Shown here: in pieces, positions 17,138-23,851 of the stretch
Numbering within the stretch: the first letter of the stretch is position 1
Layout: each line of letters begins with the position of its first letter
Source of the DNA: Lachnospiraceae bacterium UBA7027
GTDB taxonomy: Bacteria; Bacillota; Clostridia; Lachnospirales; Lachnospiraceae
DNA length: 64,000 bases
Assembly: GCA_002494135.1 (NCBI GenBank)
Contig: DLBG01000035.1
Span: 4,218 to 68,217, forward strand
Direction of reading: 5' to 3'
Made by a program: the position numbers and the translations under genes
Notes under the pieces: generated by a model
What the model was told of the DNA's origin: nothing
Database searches by the model: none
Seen by the model: the letters and a program-made list of their open reading frames with translations, nothing else

Positions 17138-18181
17138 TTACTTAACCAGCTGAAGCGCAAAATTCATAACCGACTGATTTGCAAGCCACTCGATGAATCC
17201 TGCGGATTCGGGGTTCTGGCTGGCATTGATCATTCCGATTACGGGAATCTCGCTGTTTACGCCGCTGCCGCTTCCCATATGGAAGTTCACAACACGAACC
17301 ATCTTGTCGATGCAGGAATTCACGATGTGAGCCTGCGCCAAAAACAGTTCGAGTTTGCCGTTGGCAATTGTGGTATTGCGTTCTACCAAAACAATGGATT
17401 CCACGAGGTCAAAGATTCTCAGTTCGTCCGCCTTCATGGAGGAACCCATATCCACTACGATGACATCAAAAAGTTTGGTGTTCTCGATGATTTCGATAAT
17501 TTTAGATCTCTCTTCTCCGGTCAGTTCATAGATGTCGTTCGGGGAATCAAAATGCTTTAAGTAGAATAAGTTTTCCCCTTTCTGCTGCAGAAGACCCTGG
17601 ATTTTAATGGAGTAATCCACGTTGGAATACATGGCCGCCGCAATTTCGGACATTCCCTTGTCATTATTGGAAGGAAGCACACAGCCGTCCGAAGGAGCAT
17701 CCTCGAAGCTTAAGAAGAAGGTCTTCTTTCCTTCGGCAGCAAGTTTTAAAGCCGTTGCGAGTGCAAGGGTGGTCTTTCCGGAACCGCCCACGGGAGAATA
17801 GAAAGCGATTGCCTGTGTCTTGTTTCCGCCGATTACAACGCCCTTATTCTTTGCGTACTCGGAGTATTCATACATGATCTGCTGATACATGTTTCCGATT
17901 CTCTGATATTTATTTACTTTCTTGAAGCTGATAAGAGATTCCGGCACTTCCTCCTCCGCATCATAAAGCATGATGGCCAGAGTTTCCTTGCTTAAAGTAA
18001 CCTGTCCTTCGTAGATGGAGCTTCCGAAAAGCAAAATGTCAATCTTCTTCGAACGCAGTGCATTCTCCAGCGCCGCCTTGTCCGAATAGATGGAAATAGC
18101 AAGGTCCTTGTATTCCGCAAGTACCATTTCCAGTCTCTGTAAATACTCCATGTTCGTATCCGCAAGTACAATTCTGATCAT
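17138..18181 (-). CDS. tadZ: TadZ/CpaE-like ParA-family localisation ATPase
   Basis: A 347-residue protein. The first 105 residues form a receiver-like domain, as in CpaE/TadZ. The rest is a MinD/ParA-type domain with PVGGSGKTTLA (Walker A at 132-138) and a later DVIVVDMGSS. The signature Lys of ParA Walker A (KGGxGKT) is Val here. TadZ proteins place the Tad machine in the cell and recruit TadA. It is immediately upstream of tadA and downstream of a 46-residue small membrane protein. Confidence 0.88.
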   Translation of the reverse strand: MIRIVLADTNMEYLQRLEMVLAEYKDLAISIYSDKAALENALRSKKIDILLFGSSIYEGQVTLSKETLAIMLYDAEEEVPESLISFKKVNKYQRIGNMYQQIMYEYSEYAKNKGVVIGGNKTQAIAFYSPVGGSGKTTLALATALKLAAEGKKTFFLSFEDAPSDGCVLPSNNDKGMSEIAAAMYSNVDYSIKIQGLLQQKGENLFYLKHFDSPNDIYELTGEERSKIIEIIENTKLFDVIVVDMGSSMKADELRIFDLVESIVLVERNTTIANGKLELFLAQAHIVNSCIDKMVRVVNFHMGSGSGVNSEIPVIGMINASQNPESAGFIEWLANQSVMNFALQLVK

Positions 18182-18218
18182 AGTCTCTCCCCGCCTTCAC
18201 TATAATGTTTACTGTTGC

Positions 18219-18359
18219 CTATTGATTGTCGTAAGATTCGTATATCTTTCGAATCATTTTCTTTTTGCTGCTTTTAAAAACAATCGTTGCCACAATCTCG
18301 CCAATCACCGATAAAGAAGCAACGGCGATTCCGATATAAAAAATCATCTGTCCGGTCAT
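18219..18359 (-). CDS. Small membrane protein of 46 residues between kinase and tadZ
   Basis: A short open frame with a strong AAAGGAG site seven bases before the ATG. The product begins MTGQMIFYIGIAVASLSVIG. It is one membrane helix (about 5-28) followed by a basic cytoplasmic tail, KSSKKKMIRKIYESYDNQ. It fills the gap between the kinase stop and tadZ and has the same orientation. I do not recognise the family. A small regulatory or scaffolding partner of the kinase or the pilus platform is possible. Confidence 0.72.
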   Translation of the reverse strand: MTGQMIFYIGIAVASLSVIGEIVATIVFKSSKKKMIRKIYESYDNQ

Positions 18360-18371
18360 TTCATCACTCCT

Positions 18372-20678
18372 TTATAACCAGTGGGTATCTTTCAAAACCT
18401 GCAAATCATCCCTTAAAAGGTCCATCTCGGGATCCTGCTTGTCTCCTGCCTGTTCTTTAAACAGCCGTTCCGCTTCTTCATAAAACTCTTTGAATTTGGA
18501 GAAGTCGCGTTCTTTTTCACTTTTGGCTTTCTGGACTTCCAGTTCCAGGAAAGCTTTCCTCTTATAGACGTTGTAATTGTCCTGATAGCGTTCTTCCATC
18601 AGACCGATATACTTTGCGGCATCGTCATACCTTCCGGTATTGGTACAAAGAATTACAATGTTGTTGTAGGTGCTGTAGGAAGCCCATCCGCTTTCAATCA
18701 TTTCGGCAAGCGAACCGATTGCGCCTTCCGAATACTTCTCTTCCTCGGTCAGACTGTAGGCCTGAATATAGGTCTCCGCAAGCAGTCCCATCAGATAACC
18801 CTTGTATTCGATCCCGACATCGGAAAGACCGCTGTTTAAAAATTCAATTCCCTTATCAAGATCTTCCTGCCCGCCGCCTGCCGTAAGAGCTTTGCCGCAG
18901 GTGATGTAAGCACACATTTTACGGTAATCGTCGTCGGTTAAACGGATACAGTCACGTAAGTATTTCTCCGCTTCGTCGTAATTGCCTTTGGCAAATTCGA
19001 TTTCTCCGCGGGTCAGATAAAGATGTGCATCGGCAATGCCGTATTCCTCTGCCTTTGCGGCCGCATCGGCCGCTCCGGAAAGATCGCCCGTTTTTGCAAG
19101 AGCGATTGCATAATCGCCGTTGATATCGGGATTCTTGGTATCGTATTTCAGGGCATTTCTAAAATCATCCGCTGCTTCTTTGTATTCATCCAGCGCATAA
19201 TGCGCGTTCCCGCTTACGTAATAAAGTCCGGCTACCCTCTCGGTTTCATACACCGATGAATTCTGCAAAGCCTCATCCACGTATGCCACGGTATCCTCAT
19301 ATGCTTTGCGTTTGTAAAGGAAGAATGCTTTCTGTTCGTAAGCATCGATTGCGTCCGGTTTCAGTCCGACGGCATTCTGATAAATCTCCTCGAAGCCTTC
19401 CTCGCTGCCTGCCGGATCATATGACGCCATCTGCTCGATGTAAGAGGCATAGAGCGCTTCCTTCTCTTCCTGCTTTTTCTGAAGGCCTAAAGAAATGAGG
19501 CCTGCTCCGGCAACGATACCGAAAAGAAGAACAATCCGGACGATGCTCTGGCGGATCACCATGCTGCGGTATGCTTTCTCTTTCTGGTGAATGCTGTTTA
19601 AAGCTTTCAGCATTTCACCCGCGGAAACGAACCGGTTGCGAGGATTCTCCTGCAGGGCTTTGTTTAAGATGTATAAATACCCTTCACTTGTGCCTGCTTT
19701 TAATACCTTCTTATCCGCTTTGTCCAGTCTTGTTCCGGTATACAGATGAAACAGGGTTGCGCCGATACTGTATACATCGGAACGTTTGTCGATCGGGATT
19801 TTCGGAAGTTCGGAAAAATCGTTTGTCCCGCCGTGAACCTCGCCTTTAAGAGATGAGGGCTGTCCTGCCGGAGTGCCTGTGCCCAAAACTTCGGTGGCAT
19901 CCGAATCATAGGAGGATGCGCTTCCTATAACTTCCGTGGCATCCGAATCGGTGACCGCGCTGCCTAAAACTTCCGTGGCATCCGGGTCTGCAGAATTACC
20001 TCCTAGAACCTCGGTCTCGTCGGAGACACCGGCCGAAAGCACTTCCGTTTCGTCCGAACCCGGATTGCCCGAGCCGGTCTGCACGTTTGCAGCCGTCGCA
20101 GCCGTTCCTCTTTTTTTCTTTAATTCCTCTACGATTCTGTAGAAGGCTTCTTCCTGTTCGGGAGCGCTGTATCCCTTCGTGAAGCCTGTGGTATATGCGG
20201 TACTTCCTTCGGAAATACCGGAGATGTTAAAGTCAATCAGGCAGATATCATCATCCGGTTTCAGCATGATGTTGTCCGGTTTGATATCGCCGTGGATTAC
20301 GGGAATGTCGCGGGAATGCAGGTATTCAACTGCCTCGCAAAGCTGCTTGCCGTATTTGATTACCTGACTTTCCTTGAATTTTACACCCCTGTCAAGAAGC
20401 GACTGAAAGGATTCTCCCTCGATATAGTCCATGACGGTATAACTTACCCCGTCAATGGTAAAATAATCCAATACTGCGGGAATGTAGGAATGACGAAGAT
20501 TCTTTAATACATCTACTTCGTTTCTGCGTTCCTCTTCCCTTACGGAATCATGAATTTGTTTAATGACTACCTCTTTTTGAAGACGCTTGTGAAGCGCCTT
20601 GTAGACCGTTCCGCCACCGCCTTTGCCGATGGTTTTCTGAATCTCGTATATGTCAAGAGGCGAGTTGTTTTCTGCCAT
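18372..20678 (-). CDS. Membrane Ser/Thr protein kinase with TEVL array and extracytoplasmic TPRs
   Basis: A 768-residue Hanks-type kinase. G-loop IGKGGGGTVYKA (17-28), catalytic Lys K40, HGD (129-131) where HRD is usual, KPDN, and DFN (149-151) where DFG is usual. The APE motif is at 172-174. A 120-residue insertion (about 180-298) then precedes DVYSIGATLF of subdomain IX. It holds five D-[EA]-T-E-V-[LI] motifs. A membrane helix follows at 379-399 and then extracytoplasmic TPR repeats (about 430-720). It has no PASTA domain. It probably senses through the TPR region and phosphorylates itself and pilus or TPR-protein tails. It is 27 bases downstream of the TPR gene at 20706. Confidence 0.93.
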   Translation of the reverse strand: MAENNSPLDIYEIQKTIGKGGGGTVYKALHKRLQKEVVIKQIHDSVREEERRNEVDVLKNLRHSYIPAVLDYFTIDGVSYTVMDYIEGESFQSLLDRGVKFKESQVIKYGKQLCEAVEYLHSRDIPVIHGDIKPDNIMLKPDDDICLIDFNISGISEGSTAYTTGFTKGYSAPEQEEAFYRIVEELKKKRGTAATAANVQTGSGNPGSDETEVLSAGVSDETEVLGGNSADPDATEVLGSAVTDSDATEVIGSASSYDSDATEVLGTGTPAGQPSSLKGEVHGGTNDFSELPKIPIDKRSDVYSIGATLFHLYTGTRLDKADKKVLKAGTSEGYLYILNKALQENPRNRFVSAGEMLKALNSIHQKEKAYRSMVIRQSIVRIVLLFGIVAGAGLISLGLQKKQEEKEALYASYIEQMASYDPAGSEEGFEEIYQNAVGLKPDAIDAYEQKAFFLYKRKAYEDTVAYVDEALQNSSVYETERVAGLYYVSGNAHYALDEYKEAADDFRNALKYDTKNPDINGDYAIALAKTGDLSGAADAAAKAEEYGIADAHLYLTRGEIEFAKGNYDEAEKYLRDCIRLTDDDYRKMCAYITCGKALTAGGGQEDLDKGIEFLNSGLSDVGIEYKGYLMGLLAETYIQAYSLTEEEKYSEGAIGSLAEMIESGWASYSTYNNIVILCTNTGRYDDAAKYIGLMEERYQDNYNVYKRKAFLELEVQKAKSEKERDFSKFKEFYEEAERLFKEQAGDKQDPEMDLLRDDLQVLKDTHWL
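19881..20057 (-). repeat. Coding repeats encoding five Thr-Glu-Val-Leu/Ile motifs
   Basis: Imperfect repeats encode DETEVL twice, DATEVL twice and DATEVI once, at kinase residues 208-266, separated by Gly/Ser/Ala spacers of variable length. Each motif has an acidic residue just before the Thr and a Leu or Ile at +3, a pattern suited to FHA recognition once the Thr is phosphorylated. Confidence 0.9.
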
Positions 20679-20705
20679 GCATCATTCTCCGGTCAGTCAG
20701 TATTT

Positions 20706-21974
20706 TTAGTAAGAAACAAAATAATCGTTTTCCGTGCATCCGGAAATATGAATCCGGTCGTTAAGATTGTATCCGCTCGGCAAATCAAAGGACCAGTTTA
20801 ACGTGTCTCCTTCAATATAAGGGCTTAACGTGCAAAGCCAGTTTCCGTTTACGGTAAGATACGACTGGAACTTCGAGTTCGCAGGATCAACCGTGGTATC
20901 GTACGGATCATCTGTTGCGTATGCCGGCGCAAGTCTGTATACACATGTGTACTCAAGGACTCCGTCCGAAAAGCTGACGGTTGCCAGCTGTACCGCATCC
21001 GGTCTATCGCTTATCCAGCCGCCCCGGTTTTTGAACTCGTTTATCTGTTCAATCAGATATTGCATATTAACCGTTAAGGCAACATGATTTCCGTCTACTT
21101 TATATGAAACCCGATGTCTTTCAACCTCTACGGAACCGTAGTAACTGTCTCCTGCAGGCTGCTGCTCCACGGGTTCAGACTTCTTTTCTTCCTGTTTCGG
21201 CTTCTCCTGTTTCGGCTGTTCCTGCTTCGGTTTCTCTTCCTTCGGCTTTTCTTCTTTCGGCTTCTCTTCCTCAGGCTCTGTCGGCTTTACTTCTTCCTTC
21301 GGCTTGTTCTTCTCTTCCTCGGCCTTCTTTCGGGCTTCTTCTTCAGCCTTTAATCTGGCCTCCTCTTCTTCCGCAAGCTGCTTAATCAGTCGGTTGATGC
21401 GGTCAATTTCGGTAGTAAACTTGTCGCGATGCTTCTTAATCTTTGTGGAGTTTGTACGTTTAACGCCTTCCTCCATCTTGTCTTTTCCGGTATTCAGATA
21501 TTCCAGTGTTTTGTCATAATCCGGCACTGCTTCGGCCTTCGCCGCCAGCGCGAAATAAATATCGCCGATTTTTAAATATGCTTCCTCGTTGTTCGGGTCC
21601 ATCTCAAGAACCTTCTCATATGCAAGAAGAGCATTTTCATAATCCAGTTCCGTCAGATATTTATCGCCTGCCTTGAGCTGGTTTTTGATATCGTTCGCCG
21701 CTTTAAAACGCATAAAAGCAAAAATGCCTACGATTGCGAGCACTGCAACAGCTACCGCAATTCCTGCGATAATGGGAACTTTGGCTTTCTTTTTTACAAC
21801 CTGCTGCTCCCCCTCCGTTTTCGTGGCTTTCTGTTCTTTCTTGGGCTCCTCTTTTACGGGCTGTTCGGGAACTTTGGCAGCCTCCGGCATCTTCGGCGCC
21901 TGTTTCGTCTGAGGTTTCTGGGGAGTATTCGCCTGCTGCGTCGTATTCGGTTTTTGATTCTCGTTTTCTGCCAT
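20706..21974 (-). CDS. Single-pass membrane TPR protein with Lys/Glu-rich linker and shared C-terminal domain
   Basis: A 422-residue protein. The cytoplasmic tail (1-66) is Gln/Pro/Lys-rich, the membrane helix spans about 68-90, and a TPR pair follows (about 98-160; GDKYLTELDYENALLAYEKV). A charged helix and a linker of repeated KPKEE/KPKQE units (about 200-270) lead to a C-terminal domain of 145 residues (from YYGSVEV). That domain is clearly homologous to the C-terminus of the gene at 25654 (shared VSFSDGVLEYT, SYLTVNGNWLCTL, NWSFD). The domain is not recognised. It is the first gene after the promoter at 22096-22125 and lies directly upstream of the kinase. Confidence 0.82.
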   Translation of the reverse strand: MAENENQKPNTTQQANTPQKPQTKQAPKMPEAAKVPEQPVKEEPKKEQKATKTEGEQQVVKKKAKVPIIAGIAVAVAVLAIVGIFAFMRFKAANDIKNQLKAGDKYLTELDYENALLAYEKVLEMDPNNEEAYLKIGDIYFALAAKAEAVPDYDKTLEYLNTGKDKMEEGVKRTNSTKIKKHRDKFTTEIDRINRLIKQLAEEEEARLKAEEEARKKAEEEKNKPKEEVKPTEPEEEKPKEEKPKEEKPKQEQPKQEKPKQEEKKSEPVEQQPAGDSYYGSVEVERHRVSYKVDGNHVALTVNMQYLIEQINEFKNRGGWISDRPDAVQLATVSFSDGVLEYTCVYRLAPAYATDDPYDTTVDPANSKFQSYLTVNGNWLCTLSPYIEGDTLNWSFDLPSGYNLNDRIHISGCTENDYFVSY

Positions 21975-22000
21975 TTTTATATCTCCGTATCATAAAGCAA

Positions 22001-22042
22001 AAAAACCCAGCGAGATAAATATATTCCCGTTGAGTTTTTTAA
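22001..22042 (-). terminator. Stem-loop with T-tract in the leader before the TPR/kinase operon
   Basis: On the minus strand an A-run plus ACTCAACG pairs with CGCTGGGT, with one mismatch and one wobble, followed by seven Ts. It lies downstream of the promoter at 22096-22125 and 27 bases before the start codon at 21974. It could act as an attenuator, or stop read-through from the gene at 22186. Confidence 0.5.
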
Positions 22043-22095
22043 AACAGTTTTATCTTCATAATGCACCCTTTTACACTTATTTTTCCCCAAGTATT

Positions 22096-22125
22096 ATTTT
22101 AGCAAAACAATCCTGATTTTGTCAA
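22096..22125 (-). promoter_or_regulatory. Promoter for the TPR/kinase/Tad operon
   Basis: TTGACA (22120-22125), an 18-base spacer and TAAAAT (22096-22101) on the minus strand. The -35 is perfect and the -10 has five of six bases. It is the best promoter upstream of the kinase and tad genes, which follow with short gaps. Confidence 0.65.
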
Positions 22126-22185
22126 TGAAACAGGAACGTTTCACGCCCGATTCCGGGGAATTTTGGTGCATTTTTATAGGTTGAC

Positions 22186-22593
22186 TCAGTCGGTCGATAG
22201 CTCGTAGATGTAAAATCCCAGAACCACCAGACTCAGTGCGTACAATCCGTAACCCAGATAGGACGGAACATAACGGGCTGCCTGATAAGGGCCACCCATG
22301 TTTTTGACGATTCCCGCGCAGTACACGAGAATGGGTGCAAGGATTTTTAAAAGATCCAAAGCAAGTCCCAGGCCGCGCAGAAGCTTATGCTTCGGGATGA
22401 GGATTAACAGAATCTCCACCGCCGTCAGGGCCACGAAAAATTTAGGCAGATAACTCATGGTCCCGCCTCCTGCCAGGTCGAAACTTTCCGTTCCGACCAC
22501 GGCAATCTGTCTTAAGCAGGGGCCAAATGAAATACCTGCCTGTATAATCAAAAGAATAATAAATATGATTTTCCCCTTTAAACCCTCTTTCAA
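22186..22593 (-). CDS. Small polytopic membrane protein of unknown function
   Basis: A 135-residue protein with four hydrophobic segments (about 7-30, 48-65, 72-95, 110-131), so probably four membrane helices. The start codon is TTG, supported by AGAAAGG eight bases upstream. I do not recognise the family. It lies between two TPR membrane-protein genes in the same orientation, so it may belong to the same system. Only position links it. Confidence 0.65.
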   Translation of the reverse strand: MKEGLKGKIIFIILLIIQAGISFGPCLRQIAVVGTESFDLAGGGTMSYLPKFFVALTAVEILLILIPKHKLLRGLGLALDLLKILAPILVYCAGIVKNMGGPYQAARYVPSYLGYGLYALSLVVLGFYIYELSTD

Positions 22594-22644
22594 GAAATGT
22601 ACCTTTCTATGAAAAAAACTTTCTTATCGTAACGCCGTTCATCA

Positions 22645-23742
22645 TTAGGGAGGTGAGCCTGCACCTTCATCTCCGCCAGGAGTATCTCCGCTTGGAGTAT
22701 CTCCGCCAGGAGTATCTCCGCTTGGAGTATCTCCACTTGGAGTATCTCCGCTTGGAGTATCTCCACTTGGGGTATCTCCACTTGGGGTATCTCCACTTGG
22801 AGTATCTCCGCTTGGAGTTTCTCCGCTTGGAGTATCTCCGCTTGGAGTTTCTCCGCCCGGATTATTGTTTCCGCCCGGATTATTGTTTCCTCCCGGATTA
22901 TTGTTTCCTCCCGGATTATTGTTTCCGCCCGGATTATTGTTTCCTCCCGGATTATTGTTTCCGCCGCCGCTCGGCTGCTGGCCTTGCTCAGGGGTCTTCT
23001 CGGTAGTCTTCTCAGTGGTTTTCTCGGACTTCTTTTCCTCTTCTTTCTTCTTGGCTTCTTCTTCCTTCTTCTTTGCCTCTTCTTCCTTCTTCTTCTTTTC
23101 TTCGTCTTTCTTCTTCTTTTCTTCCTGTTTCTGCTTTCTTTCCTCTTCCTTCTGTTCCCACTCCTGTCTTACTTTTTCTTCTTCCTCGAGCTTCTTCTTT
23201 TCCTCTTCTTCTTTTAACCTTTGTTCTTCAAGCTCTTCTTCGTCAGGTTCGGGTTCTCTTCCGAGGAGTTCGTTATCACGATTGGTAATTTCAATCATTT
23301 TATCCAGACGTTCACGGATTGTCTTGGACTGAATCAGTTCCAGACCGTCACGCATTCTGGCCTTGCCTTTGGTAAGGCAGTCAATTGCGCCTTCCAAGTC
23401 TTCGGCGGCCTCGAGGCTTTCCCCCTTAGCAATATAAGCATCGCCGAGAGCAACATAGGCCTCTTCGCTCTTTCTTTTTATGGCAATGGCTTCTTCACAG
23501 GCATTGATTGCGTAATCATAATCCTGCTCTGCCATACTCTTCGATGCGGTTTCGAGTTTCTTCTTTACATCCGAATTTGCTTTCAGAACTCGGAACGTAA
23601 TAAAACCGGCAAGTCCCAGAACGACTGCTGCGACCGCGATGATTACGATAATTACCGTTTTCTTGGATCCGGATTCGGCAACCATGATTTTCGGTGCCTT
23701 GGAACCGAAATCATTGTGTTTGTTATTTTCAAACATGTTCAT
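22645..23742 (-). CDS. Single-pass membrane TPR protein with NNNPGG and TPSGD repeat tail
   Basis: A 365-residue protein. I chose the start at 23742 because AGGGG lies eight bases upstream; an open frame runs 25 codons further but without a site. The membrane helix is at about 28-50, and a TPR pair follows (about 60-130). A Lys/Glu-rich helix comes next (about 160-250), then six NNNPGG units and twelve DTPSG-type units ending in GAGSPP. Such low-complexity Gly/Pro/Thr tails act as wall-spanning stalks in Gram-positive surface proteins. No sorting motif is present. The two repeat tracts are contiguous and in frame. Confidence 0.78.
   Translation of the reverse strand: MNMFENNKHNDFGSKAPKIMVAESGSKKTVIIVIIAVAAVVLGLAGFITFRVLKANSDVKKKLETASKSMAEQDYDYAINACEEAIAIKRKSEEAYVALGDAYIAKGESLEAAEDLEGAIDCLTKGKARMRDGLELIQSKTIRERLDKMIEITNRDNELLGREPEPDEEELEEQRLKEEEEKKKLEEEEKVRQEWEQKEEERKQKQEEKKKKDEEKKKKEEEAKKKEEEAKKKEEEKKSEKTTEKTTEKTPEQGQQPSGGGNNNPGGNNNPGGNNNPGGNNNPGGNNNPGGNNNPGGETPSGDTPSGETPSGDTPSGDTPSGDTPSGDTPSGDTPSGDTPSGDTPGGDTPSGDTPGGDEGAGSPP
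22666..22860 (-). repeat. 15-bp tandem coding repeat (DTPSG units)
   Basis: Twelve full 15-base units plus a partial one encode [DE]-T-P-[SG]-G. Units differ by one or two bases (for example gcttgg versus acttgg), so the array is prone to copy-number change without loss of frame. Confidence 0.92.
22861..22968 (-). repeat. 18-bp tandem coding repeat (NNNPGG units)
   Basis: Six 18-base units encode NNNPGG. They adjoin the 15-bp array directly, giving two different in-frame repeat tracts in one protein tail. Confidence 0.92.
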
Positions 23743-23791
23743 AGAAATAACCCCTGATTCTGATATCTGTTGATTACTGTGCCCTAGACGC

Positions 23792-23813
23792 GGTGCCGAC
23801 AGAATGCGGCACC
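23792..23813 (-). other. Stem-loop at the predicted 5' end of the TPR mRNA
   Basis: GGTGCCG and CGGCACC form a perfect 7-bp stem with an 8-base loop. It has no T-tract. It starts a few bases after the transcription start predicted from the promoter at 23824-23851, so it would cap the 5' end of the mRNA for the gene at 22645-23742. Confidence 0.55.
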
Positions 23814-23823
23814 ACAATTAATG

Positions 23824-23851
23824 ATTATACAACATTATTCCCAGGAAGCAA
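23824..23851 (-). promoter_or_regulatory. Promoter for the TPR gene at 22645-23742
   Basis: TTGCTT (23846-23851), a 16-base spacer and a perfect TATAAT (23824-23829) on the minus strand. The element overlaps the last codons and stop of the upstream gene. Confidence 0.55.

Noticed and set aside
21975..22185. Cyclic-di-GMP riboswitch in the leader of the TPR/kinase operon
   Set aside because: A pilus operon leader is a natural place for one, but the GEMM core sequences are absent; only a simple T-tract hairpin is visible.
22590..22796. Minus-strand frame rich in EIPQVEI-type repeats
   Set aside because: It is the other reading frame of the 15-bp repeat array in the TPR protein tail; its repetitiveness comes from the DNA repeats.
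22666..22968. CRISPR-like array
   Set aside because: The repeats are directly contiguous with no unique spacers, are 15 and 18 bp long, and encode regular peptide repeats in a clear gene.
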